A stretch of DNA of 64,000 bases from JTS-RE94 sp041750795. GTDB lineage: Bacteria > Planctomycetota > Planctomycetia > Pirellulales > PALSA-1355. This document shows, one piece after another, positions 17,435-25,752 of the stretch. Made by a program: the position numbers and the translations under genes. The notes beneath the pieces are model-generated. The model was not told the origin of the DNA. It saw nothing but the letters and a program-made list of their open reading frames with translations, and made no database searches. The stretch spans positions 1 to 64,000 of the forward strand of contig JBGSYQ010000371.1 of the NCBI GenBank assembly GCA_041750795.1. The letters are read 5' to 3'. Positions within the stretch are counted from its first letter, which is position 1; each line of letters opens with the position of its first letter.

Positions 17435-17788
17435 ATGACCGTTCATCGGCGGTTGCAACTTTCGGAAGTCGGCGACGTGAGCGTGGTGCGCTTTGTCGAC
17501 CGCAAGATTCTCGACGAAGCCAACATTCAAGAGCTGGGACAAGAGCTGTTCCAATTGATCGAAGAAGAGAGCCGCAAGAGCTTGCTGCTGAATTTCTCCT
17601 CGGTCGAGTTTCTTTCCAGCGCCGCGCTGGGCAAGCTGATCACGCTGGACAAGAAGGTCAAGGCTCACGGCGGCAAGTTGAAGCTCAGCAATATCCGCCC
17701 CGAAATCTACGAAGTCTTCGCGATCACGAAGCTCAATAAACTGTTCGATATCAAAGACGACGAGGCCGACGCCTTGGCCAGCTTTTAA
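17435..17788 (+). CDS. STAS-domain anti-sigma factor antagonist
   Basis: A 117-residue SpoIIAA/RsbV-type STAS domain. In the family, the unphosphorylated form binds an anti-sigma kinase and frees its partner, and phosphorylation of a conserved Ser switches this off. Here the site is in VEFLSSAALGKL, with Ser61/Ser62 as candidates; the usual Asp before the Ser is Leu. ATG 17435 has GGAG 8 bases upstream. The RsbW-like kinase gene follows 94 bases downstream, so a partner-switching pair is likely. No sigma factor or PP2C phosphatase gene is near. Confidence 0.9.
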   Translation: MTVHRRLQLSEVGDVSVVRFVDRKILDEANIQELGQELFQLIEEESRKSLLLNFSSVEFLSSAALGKLITLDKKVKAHGGKLKLSNIRPEIYEVFAITKLNKLFDIKDDEADALASF

Positions 17789-17882
17789 GTTGCGAACCAC
17801 GGCCGACACTCGCGCCGTGCTCGTGGGCGTCCCGACAAATCGCCCGTTGATCATGAGTGGCGGATTGACAACGCGGTAAGTC

Positions 17883-18311
17883 ATGTCACAACCTCCAGCA
17901 GCCTGGACCATCGATCGCACGATCCCCAGCGAGTTGGCCGCGGGCCACCGCGTGCTGGAAGAGCTACTGGGCAAGCTCGAGCTGGAAGGCTGGTCGTCTC
18001 GCGATTTCTTCGGACTGCGGCTGGCCCTGGAGGAAGCCGTGGTCAACGCCATCAAGCACGGCAATCGCCTGGACGCGTCGAAGTGCGTACACGTCGTGTG
18101 TCGCTCGACTCGCGAAAAAGTGTGGATTCACGTCAGCGACGAGGGGCCAGGCTTCGATCCGGAAGCCGTGCCGGATTGCACCGATGCGGAGCACATCGAG
18201 GCCCCCAACGGGCGCGGCATCATGCTGATGCGAAACTTCATGAGCCACGTCGAATACAACGACTGTGGCAATGCCGTCACCATGGAAAAGCTGCGACAAT
18301 CCGGCAGCTAG
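17883..18311 (+). CDS. RsbW-like anti-sigma serine kinase (HATPase_c_2)
   Basis: A 142-residue GHKL ATPase of the RsbW/SpoIIAB type. The N-box is in LALEEAVVNAIKHGN (Glu51, Asn55), the G1 box is DEGPG (86-90) and the G2 box is GRGI (110-113). It should phosphorylate and sequester the STAS protein encoded 94 bases upstream. The target released by the switch could be a sigma factor or another effector encoded elsewhere. The short space to the next gene (146 bases) leaves co-transcription with the SH3 protein open. Confidence 0.92.
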   Translation: MSQPPAAWTIDRTIPSELAAGHRVLEELLGKLELEGWSSRDFFGLRLALEEAVVNAIKHGNRLDASKCVHVVCRSTREKVWIHVSDEGPGFDPEAVPDCTDAEHIEAPNGRGIMLMRNFMSHVEYNDCGNAVTMEKLRQSGS

Positions 18312-18457
18312 CATCCTCTTCGCTTTCCGTCGCCAGCGATCTGCTCTTGAGCCAGGCGGCTCGATTGGCTACAAGCCACGGCCCATTTTTTCAGCGTGGG
18401 CTGAAGAATCGCTGGATGGCCGACCCCTCCGGACCGCGGGGGGCAGGAGCGAAACGC

Positions 18458-19618
18458 ATGCGGTGGCGAAGTTCGTGCGTGTTGTTGCTGGCAATCGCAA
18501 CCGCTGTTGTTGCGCGCGCCGACGAGCTTCCCTATACGGCCTACGTCAACTCCGACGACGTTTACGTGCGCAGCGGACCGGGACGAAACTACTATCCCAC
18601 CGAAAAGCTCATGCGAGGCGACACGGTCGAGGTCTATCGTCACGATCCCGGCGGGTGGCTGGCCATTCGCCCGACGCGGGCCAGCTTTGCCTGGGTCTCG
18701 CAGCGGCACCTCGATCCCAGCGGCGACGGACTGGCAACGGTCAACACCGACCGCGTCGTGGCGCGCGTGGGCAGCACCTTCAGCGACGTGCGCGACGTAA
18801 TCCAGGTGCGACTCGAACAGGGCGAAAAGGTCGAATTACTTGCGCCGCCCCAGCCCGATTCCCCCTGGTGCAAGATTGCACCGCCAGCCGGCGAGTTTCG
18901 CTGGGTGTTTTCCAAGTACGTCGATCGCAAGGTGCCCGCCGATCTGGCCGGCCGCGACGACGACGCCAGTCGAGCCGACGGCGACGACGTGCGGCTGGTG
19001 AACTCTGAGACCAATGCCGAAACACCGCGCGACTTCGATCCCTTGCAGGCCGCCGGCGCCAATTCGTCGGCGCCGCTCGATCCGGCGTCCTTTGCCGCAC
19101 GCGACTTGGCTCGACTGGAGTTGGAATTGTCGGCCGTGGTGTCCGGCGACATATCGGCGTGGACTTTCGGCGATCTTCAGCAGCGGGCCGAAGGCTTGCT
19201 GCAACAGGCCCAGACCTCGGCCGAGCGCGGCCACGTACGTATTCTCTTGAGCAAGCTGCAGCGGTTCGACGAGATTCGCCAGCGCCACGAAAAGCTGCGC
19301 CAGTCGACCGCTGAAACGGCCGCGACTGCGCCGGCCGCTGTGGCCACCGGCGAGTACCGCCGCGCGGACATTTCGCAGTTTGACGGCGTGGGACGGCTCT
19401 CGCCGGTCATTTCTGAAAAAGTCGGCGGGCCGCAATACGCGCTGGTCGACAACGCCAACGCGGTTATCTCGTTCGTCACGCCTGCGCCCGGCGTCAATCT
19501 GCGGCCCTACGTCGACCACTACGTCGGCGTCAACGGTCAGCGCGGCTATTTGACGGACCTGCAACGCCAGCACATCAGCGTGCAACGCGTGACCGTGCTG
19601 GACGTCGCGCGGCGGTAA
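18458..19618 (+). CDS. Secreted protein with two bacterial SH3 domains
   Basis: A 386-residue exported protein. A signal peptide covers about residues 1-23. SH3-type domains follow near 25-85 (with VNSDDVYVRSGPG) and 90-155; such domains usually bind peptidoglycan or envelope partners. The rest is helical and Ala/Asp-rich, ending in a conserved-looking segment with YVDHYVGVNGQRGYL that may be a third SH3-like fold. ATG 18458 is chosen over an in-frame ATG at 18416 because AGGAG lies 8 bases upstream and the signal peptide starts there. Function unknown. Confidence 0.82.
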   Translation: MRWRSSCVLLLAIATAVVARADELPYTAYVNSDDVYVRSGPGRNYYPTEKLMRGDTVEVYRHDPGGWLAIRPTRASFAWVSQRHLDPSGDGLATVNTDRVVARVGSTFSDVRDVIQVRLEQGEKVELLAPPQPDSPWCKIAPPAGEFRWVFSKYVDRKVPADLAGRDDDASRADGDDVRLVNSETNAETPRDFDPLQAAGANSSAPLDPASFAARDLARLELELSAVVSGDISAWTFGDLQQRAEGLLQQAQTSAERGHVRILLSKLQRFDEIRQRHEKLRQSTAETAATAPAAVATGEYRRADISQFDGVGRLSPVISEKVGGPQYALVDNANAVISFVTPAPGVNLRPYVDHYVGVNGQRGYLTDLQRQHISVQRVTVLDVARR

Positions 19619-19626
19619 GGCCGCGA

Positions 19627-19641
19627 TTGCCCAGCGGGCAA
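19627..19641 (+). terminator. Weak hairpin after the SH3 gene
   Basis: TTGCCC (19627-19632) and GGGCAA (19636-19641) form a 6-bp stem with a 3-base loop, 8 bases after the stop codon. Only a short pyrimidine-rich tail follows, so termination would be inefficient. Confidence 0.3.
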
Positions 19642-19894
19642 CCATCTTGGATTTCGGCGTGCGCCGACCCATTCACCAGGATTCCCAGGCCCGAGAGCTT
19701 CGCCGAGCGTCACATCAGCTAGCTGCTGGCGCGAAATGAGGGGCTGGCCGTCGAATTTGGCTCGCCTCGGCCGCTTTCCCGAGCCGAAAAACTTCTAACG
19801 TCGGCACAATCGGCCGAGCCTGCCGCTGGCGGACCGTGACTTCACGATACGCATGGGGCGGCAGGCAGGGGGGACTTGGCTCTGGGGGGAGACC

Positions 19895-20833
19895 ATGCCA
19901 ACGGGAGTTTGCCGGCGCGCCTGCGCGCGCCGTTGCGCTGCAGCATCGATTTCACTCGGCAATCGCGCCAGCCGCCTGCCGATCTTGGCGCTGCTGGCGG
20001 CGATGGCCGCCAGTTGCCTTACAACCCGTGCCCTAGGCGGCGGCGAAGCGGTACAAGCCAGCTCGAGCCGGCAAGCGCGCGACGAGGCGGTGCGAGCCAT
20101 TCCGCTCAACAAGCTCACCCCGCAAGACAAACAGCGCGTCGCCGCCACCTTGAACGCCACGGGTCTCTACCGCCGCTTGCCCGTGCAAGTGACCGAGTGC
20201 GATCCGGACATGTACCTGTTCTTGGTGCGTCATCCGGAGGTGGTGGTCAACATCTGGGAAGTGATGAAGATCTCGAACGTGGCGCTCAATCGCACGGGCA
20301 AGGACACGTTTCAAGCCACGGACGGCGCCGGCACTCTGTGCAACGTCAAGTTTTGCTATAGCGACCACGAAACGCAGGTCATCTACGCCGAAGGCAGCTA
20401 CGAGGGCCCGCTGTTCAGAAAGCCAATCAACGCGCGGTGCGTGCTGTTGCTCAAGAGCGGCTATATCCGAGAGACGAACGGGCGGTACTACGTCACCAGC
20501 CGCATGGACACGTTCATGGACATCGATCATGCGGGCGTGGAGATGCTGGCCAAGACGATGCAACCGCTGGTCAACCGCGCGGCCGATTACAACTTTGTCG
20601 AGACGGCGGCCTTTCTCAGCCAGATTTCGCGCACCTCGGAGGCGAATCCGCAGGGCGTCGGCCGATTGTCGCGCAAGTTAACCAAGCTCGAGCCCGAGGT
20701 ACGCGAGCGCTTCGCCGAGCTATCGCTGGAGGTGGCGAACAAGGCGCGCCAGCGCGAGGCGACTGAATTCACCACCAGTAGTGTCGCGCCAGCCGAGTCG
20801 GCGGCACAACGCGTATCGCTCGAGCGGCGATAG
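19895..20833 (+). CDS. Hypothetical exported protein
   Basis: A 312-residue protein that I do not recognise. The N-terminus has a basic stretch and then a hydrophobic segment (about residues 25-45, ending near SCLTT), consistent with a signal peptide or lipoprotein. The middle 200 residues look globular with mixed alpha/beta composition and contain ECDPDMYLFLVRHPEVVV; the C-terminal 60 residues are charged and helical. ATG 19895 is chosen because GGGGGAGA precedes it, over an in-frame ATG 42 bases upstream. It lies 276 bases after the SH3 gene and converges with the ligase gene. Confidence 0.7.
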   Translation: MPTGVCRRACARRCAAASISLGNRASRLPILALLAAMAASCLTTRALGGGEAVQASSSRQARDEAVRAIPLNKLTPQDKQRVAATLNATGLYRRLPVQVTECDPDMYLFLVRHPEVVVNIWEVMKISNVALNRTGKDTFQATDGAGTLCNVKFCYSDHETQVIYAEGSYEGPLFRKPINARCVLLLKSGYIRETNGRYYVTSRMDTFMDIDHAGVEMLAKTMQPLVNRAADYNFVETAAFLSQISRTSEANPQGVGRLSRKLTKLEPEVRERFAELSLEVANKARQREATEFTTSSVAPAESAAQRVSLERR

Positions 20834-20884
20834 CTGTTGCACGAATCGAGTGGAGCGTGCGATCTGGCGGAACGTAGTCAGGGA

Positions 20885-22504
20885 TCAGTGGCTGGCGGTC
20901 GATCCGCCGGCGACGCGGTCTTGCGCCATTTCGCGAACGGCCTGTAGATCGAGCTTACCCGTGCCCAACAGCGGGATTTCGTCCACTTCGAAAAAGCTGT
21001 CGTTGCCGGGGATCCACAGGTTGGGAAGGCCTTGGGCCGCCAGGTCCTTGGTGATCTGAGCCGGCGGCTTGTCGGTGGGCAGGTGGAAGACGATCAACCG
21101 TTCGCCCTTGCGTTCGTCGGGCACGGCGGTCACGGCGACGAACACTTTCTCGTCGTCGTCGGTCAGCATGCGCTGCAGCAACTCTTCGATGCGGATGTGC
21201 GGCACCATTTCGCCGCCGATCTTGGAAAAGCGGCTCAAACGCCCTGTAATGTGGATGAAGCCCTCGGCGTCGAGCATACCCATGTCGCCGGTGACGTACC
21301 ACTCGCCGCGCATGACCTTGGCGGTTTGCTCGGGCATCTTGAAGTAGCCTTTCATCACGTTGGGCCCCTTGATGAGCAGCATGCCCGGCTCATCGATGCC
21401 CAGGTCCTCGCCGGTGTCGACGTCGACGATCTTGGCACTGACGCCGTGGACGGGCCGCCCCACCGTGCCGACGCGCTGGTATTCGACCGAACCGCCGGGA
21501 GCGCGGTTGGTTGGCACATTCACCGAGACCACGGGCGAAAGCTCGGTCGTGCCATAACCTTCCATCGGGCGGATGCCGAAGTGCTCCTCGAACGCTTCGA
21601 GCAAATCGGTGGGCAGCTTTTCGGCGCCGGTGACCACCAGGTCGAGGCTCTGGAACTCGTCGCGCGTGCAGCGGCGCATGTACGAACGCAGGAACGTGGG
21701 GGTCGACACCAGGATGGTCACGTCGTGATCCACGCACAGCTTGCCGATGATCTTGGCATCCAAGGGGCTGAAGTGGTAGGCGCCCTTGACGTCGGTACAC
21801 AGCACGGCCCACAGCGCGATGGTGTAGCCCATCGAGTGAAACAGCGGCAGAATGCCGCACACGGTGTCCCCCTCGCCCAATCGCAAGGTGTCCTCGATGG
21901 CCGCCACGTTCGAGCCGATGTTGGCGTGCGTGAGCATCACGCCCTTGGGCAGGCCAGTCGACCCCGAGGTATAGATGATCGTGGACAAGTCGTCCCATTG
22001 GTTCTTGTGCAGCCCCAGCCAGCGTTCGAGCAGCACCGGCGGCAACACGTACGTTCCCAGCACGCTCGCCAGCTTGTCGGCAGTGCTCACTTGCTCGCGC
22101 AGGTCCTCCAGGTAGAGCAGTTCGGCGTTCAACTTGAAGTTGAATCGCTCCATGAACTTGCGGCTGGTCACCACGTGGCGGATGCCGCACTGCTCGATGC
22201 AATAGTTGAGCGTGTCGGAGGTGACCGTATAGTTGAGATTGACCGGCACCTTGCGCATCAACGCAATGGCCGTGTTGGCCAGCACGCCGCCGGCCGATGG
22301 AGGCACCAGCACGCCGATGAACTGCTCGTCGGGTGCGATGCCGTTGCGCAGCAGAATGCGCCGGAAGATGAGCGTTCGCATCAACAGGCTGCCGCCCGTC
22401 ATCTGCACGCCGGTCGAATCGGCGACCTTCTGTTTGAACAGGGATTGGCGGCACTTCCGCAGAAAGAGCCGCGGCAACATGATCCGGCGCGGTTGATCGC
22501 TCAT
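20885..22504 (-). CDS. AMP-binding acyl-CoA/acyl-ACP synthetase
   Basis: A 539-residue adenylate-forming enzyme that would activate a fatty acid to acyl-AMP and load it on CoA or ACP. Core motifs are IIYTSGSTGLPKG (A3), GYGTTELSP (A5), YVTGDMGMLDAEGFIHITGR (A7-A8) and the C-terminal catalytic Lys in LGTGKLDLQ. The overall sequence resembles the ligase half of the fused Aas acyltransferase/acyl-ACP synthetase, suggesting phospholipid fatty acid recycling. No acyltransferase gene is adjacent. It is 207 bases downstream of the FAH-family gene. Confidence 0.9.
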   Translation of the reverse strand: MSDQPRRIMLPRLFLRKCRQSLFKQKVADSTGVQMTGGSLLMRTLIFRRILLRNGIAPDEQFIGVLVPPSAGGVLANTAIALMRKVPVNLNYTVTSDTLNYCIEQCGIRHVVTSRKFMERFNFKLNAELLYLEDLREQVSTADKLASVLGTYVLPPVLLERWLGLHKNQWDDLSTIIYTSGSTGLPKGVMLTHANIGSNVAAIEDTLRLGEGDTVCGILPLFHSMGYTIALWAVLCTDVKGAYHFSPLDAKIIGKLCVDHDVTILVSTPTFLRSYMRRCTRDEFQSLDLVVTGAEKLPTDLLEAFEEHFGIRPMEGYGTTELSPVVSVNVPTNRAPGGSVEYQRVGTVGRPVHGVSAKIVDVDTGEDLGIDEPGMLLIKGPNVMKGYFKMPEQTAKVMRGEWYVTGDMGMLDAEGFIHITGRLSRFSKIGGEMVPHIRIEELLQRMLTDDDEKVFVAVTAVPDERKGERLIVFHLPTDKPPAQITKDLAAQGLPNLWIPGNDSFFEVDEIPLLGTGKLDLQAVREMAQDRVAGGSTASH

Positions 22505-22711
22505 CGTGGTTCCAGCACTCGAGAGAAAAAGGGGACTCTCCGAACCCGGGTGTTAGACGCCGCCGGAGCGCGCTTGGTCAGCGGGAGTGCAAACGGGAGT
22601 GTTTAGCCTGGGCCCTTGCGGTATATGTGTAAGAATACTTTCTCGGGGGGTGGTCCGACAAGACGACTATCGCGGCCTTGGTCGGCCGGGGCGCGTCGCT
22701 GCGACATCGCG

Positions 22712-23533
22712 TCACACCGGCTCGTCGATGGCCGGCTCGTCGATGACCGGATTCGCCAACGTGCCGATCGATTCGATTTCGACGCGAAGCTGATCGCCGT
22801 GCTTGAGCCACACCGGCGGCTTGCGAGCCATGCCGACGCCGTGGGGTGTGCCGGTCAGGATGACTGTGCCGGGCAGCAAAGTTGTGCTGCCACTCAAGAA
22901 CTCGATCAGGGTGGGTACATCAAAGATCATATCGTCCGTATTCCAGTCCTGCATCACTTCGCCGTTGAGCACCGTGCGGATCGCCAGCGAATTGGGATTG
23001 GGAATCTCGTCGGCCGTGACCAGGCAGGGGCCCAACGGGCAGAAGGTGTCGAACGTCTTGCCGCGGCACCACTGGCTGCCTCCCATCTCCTTTTGCCAGT
23101 CGCGGGCGCTGATGTCGTTGCCGCAGGTGTATCCCAGCACGAAGTCGAGCGCCCGCTCGCGCGAGACGTTCTTCGCACGCTTGCCGATGACCACCGCCAG
23201 CTCGCACTCGTAGTCGACTTGCTCGCTCTTCAGGTGGCGCGGCAGCATCACCGGGTCGCCGGGGTTTTGTACGGCGCTAACGGCCTTCATGAAGAGCACC
23301 GGCCACTTGGGAATGGGCGCGTTGCCCTCGGCGGCGTGGCGCCGATAGTTGAGCCCGATGCACAAGATGCCGGTTGGCGCGATCGGCGCGAGCAGCTTGC
23401 GCACGTCGGCCCGTCGCTCGCTCACCTCGTACCGGCCAAAGACATCGCCGTCGATCTCACGTGCCGAGCCATCGGCACGCTGTGCGGCAAAGTGGACTTG
23501 TTGTTGCGCATCTTCATAGCGGATGATCTTCAT
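22712..23533 (-). CDS. Fumarylacetoacetate hydrolase family protein
   Basis: A 273-residue FAH-superfamily enzyme. These metal-dependent proteins cleave C-C bonds in fumarylpyruvate-, acylpyruvate- or 2-keto-3-deoxy-type substrates, or decarboxylate oxaloacetate. Metal ligands are seen as Glu109-x-Glu111 (YECELAVVIG) and Asp140 (GNDISARDWQ), and the catalytic loop CIGLNYRRHA is at 58-67. The C-terminus has a duplicated IDEPA/IDEPV tail coded by a 15-bp repeat. Substrate is not predictable from the neighbours. Confidence 0.9.
   Translation of the reverse strand: MKIIRYEDAQQQVHFAAQRADGSAREIDGDVFGRYEVSERRADVRKLLAPIAPTGILCIGLNYRRHAAEGNAPIPKWPVLFMKAVSAVQNPGDPVMLPRHLKSEQVDYECELAVVIGKRAKNVSRERALDFVLGYTCGNDISARDWQKEMGGSQWCRGKTFDTFCPLGPCLVTADEIPNPNSLAIRTVLNGEVMQDWNTDDMIFDVPTLIEFLSGSTTLLPGTVILTGTPHGVGMARKPPVWLKHGDQLRVEIESIGTLANPVIDEPAIDEPV
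22717..22746 (-). repeat. 15-bp tandem duplication in the 3' end of the FAH gene
   Basis: Two copies of a 15-base unit (22717-22731 and 22732-22746) differ only at the last base. They encode the repeated IDEPA-IDEPV at the protein's C-terminus, just before the stop. It looks like a recent in-frame slippage duplication. Confidence 0.7.
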
Positions 23534-23691
23534 TGTTTGCTTGGCGCCTTGTAACAGGAGGGGGGGTGCAGCGAGGGAGCAAGCAGCGAGCAGGAATGAT
23601 TATTTTCCGCGCCGGCACGCGCGTCAATGACCAGGCCCGTGTCATCGGCTGGCAAGATGCAGCTCGACGCGCGAATCGCTATGATGGGTCT

Positions 23692-25686
23692 ATGAGTTGT
23701 GCCGATGCTGTGCAAAACAACGTGGAGTTGTCGCTGGGCGCCAGCCATTTTTTTGTCAGAGAGCCAGGCACGCTGCGCATGGAGCACGCGCGCGACGAGG
23801 AGGTCGCCTGGGAGACGTTTCGCGGCCATTTGCTCGATGCGGCGCACTGCATCGGGCGGCGGCGCTTTCGTGCCTGGCACGTGTTCGTCGACGATGAGGA
23901 CACGCACGCGCCGGCGCCGCTCGTGTCGGTGTATTGGGATCGCGAGGCAGGGCGGATTGCGATCGTGCGGCGCATCCTGACGCACGGCTTCGAAGCGTAC
24001 GAAGACCCGCCGGGCGTCATTCTCAGCCGTCCGGTTCGGAAGTGGCTTCGCGAACTGGTGGGCACGATCGACCTGGCGACGATCGGCCCCGGCGAGTTGG
24101 CCGGCGAGTTGCGCACCGGCCTGTTTCTGGCCGTGATCGGCGTCAGCCGCTTGCCGATTACGTCGCTCGAATCACCGCTGCCGTCGTTTTCGCTGGGACT
24201 ACTTGCCTACTTTCCGAGTCTGGATTTCGGCGGAGAGTCCTGGTGGACCGACCCCGTGGCGCTATTGCGGGCGGCGCTGTCGGGGCGGCTGGCCGGCGTG
24301 GAATTGGCCAAGGCCCTGGAAACGGCCTTGCGCGCCGCGGCCGACCAAGAGCAACCGCAGATTGCGCAAGCGTTGGCAGACCATGCCGCGGCGACTGAGG
24401 ACGGGTTGCGGCGTGTGTGCGAAATGCTTCGCGCTACGTTTCGCTACGTCTCGCTCTCTCCGTATGGCAGTTTCGTCGACCGCCTGATTGCGCTGCTGGC
24501 GGCGCTGGCCGACGGCGATGCGGTGGGTACCGCCGCCGTGACGGACTCGATCAGCACGATGCTCAGGCAGCTTTGCCGGCACTTGACCGCCTTCGATCTG
24601 GCCACGTTTCACAATTCGGGAGCCAACTATCCCGACGCGCTGTTCTTGGACGCGCTGCTCAAGCAATTCATGCGGCTCGTCGCATCGCAGCCCTCGCTGT
24701 TGATCGACGAACCGGGCGATTCCGAGGCGGAGCAACGGGCCCGCCGCATTCGCCGCCGCGCCTTGCGACAGGCATGCCTGCTGCGCCAGCATTACGAGAG
24801 ATTGCGCGTGCCCGATGCGCCGACCTCGCAAGGAGAGTTGCTCCGCGTGTTGCCCGAGCCGCTGGTGCGGGTGCCGGAGGAGCAGATTGCCCAAGCGAGC
24901 AAGCGTCGGCGAGTGCTGTTCGCCGATGAACCGCTCGATGGCCTGCTGACGCCAGTCGCCAGGCAGTCGCTGCAGGCCGGTCTGGCAGACCTCGATCAAG
25001 CGACAGAGCTACTCGAACTAGGTCGGGCGTACTTTCTGGATCGGCCGCTGGGAGTGCTTAAGCAGCCAGGCGAAGTCGATCGCACGCCGCTGGTATCGCA
25101 CACCGCGGTGAGCCGGACGGTCGTGAAGCGACGATTGGCCGAGTTGCTGGCCAACGGATGGATTGCGCCCCCACAACACGATCGCTGGCGCGACACGATT
25201 GATGCGCTGCCCATCGCCGGCGTGCCGGTCGCCGAGTTGACGTGCGTCGAACGCCCGGGCGTAGTTTCGCTTGCCGATACGCTCAAAGTGGCGCCGGATT
25301 TTGTCCTGCAACGGAGCCGGCTCGATGAATTGGTCGCCTGCTACGACTGGACGATCGACACGCTGAATGCATGCGACGTCTTGGCGAGCATAGAGTGTTT
25401 GCGCGGGGGGCTCCTCGTGCATCACGTGACGGACGGCGGACTGCCGACGCTGCGAATCTACGACTCGCAGTTGCGACTGCGACTCGAGTTAGACTTTGGC
25501 CACGAGCCGGGCGACACCGTGCGCTATGTCGAGCGCGACGGAGTCGAATGGGTCGATCGGCTGCGGGTGCGCGCCGTTTGGGAGGAGAACGGCGGTCCGG
25601 AGCTGGTCGAGCGGCGACAAATCGACGTGGAACGCTGGATTGTTCTGCGCGGTGCTCTCCGTGAAGGCGCCGGCCGCTCGACTTGA
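23692..25686 (+). CDS. Large orphan protein, function unknown
   Basis: A 664-residue soluble protein that I cannot place in any family. No signal peptide or membrane segment is seen. The N-terminal 130 residues look alpha/beta with aromatic-rich strands (RFRAWHVFVDDEDTHAP), the centre is helical with many Leu/Arg repeats, and the C-terminal 100 residues again look beta-rich. ATG 23692 is chosen because the open frame upstream lacks coding character. It is divergent from the FAH gene and 66 bases upstream of the sulfatase, possibly an operon. No catalytic motif is evident. Confidence 0.7.
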   Translation: MSCADAVQNNVELSLGASHFFVREPGTLRMEHARDEEVAWETFRGHLLDAAHCIGRRRFRAWHVFVDDEDTHAPAPLVSVYWDREAGRIAIVRRILTHGFEAYEDPPGVILSRPVRKWLRELVGTIDLATIGPGELAGELRTGLFLAVIGVSRLPITSLESPLPSFSLGLLAYFPSLDFGGESWWTDPVALLRAALSGRLAGVELAKALETALRAAADQEQPQIAQALADHAAATEDGLRRVCEMLRATFRYVSLSPYGSFVDRLIALLAALADGDAVGTAAVTDSISTMLRQLCRHLTAFDLATFHNSGANYPDALFLDALLKQFMRLVASQPSLLIDEPGDSEAEQRARRIRRRALRQACLLRQHYERLRVPDAPTSQGELLRVLPEPLVRVPEEQIAQASKRRRVLFADEPLDGLLTPVARQSLQAGLADLDQATELLELGRAYFLDRPLGVLKQPGEVDRTPLVSHTAVSRTVVKRRLAELLANGWIAPPQHDRWRDTIDALPIAGVPVAELTCVERPGVVSLADTLKVAPDFVLQRSRLDELVACYDWTIDTLNACDVLASIECLRGGLLVHHVTDGGLPTLRIYDSQLRLRLELDFGHEPGDTVRYVERDGVEWVDRLRVRAVWEENGGPELVERRQIDVERWIVLRGALREGAGRST

Positions 25687-25752
25687 AACGGTCGACCGGA
25701 ACGAGCATAGTGAAGCCCTTGCAGTTTGCGCCGCGCGTTCGGAGATCGAGTT

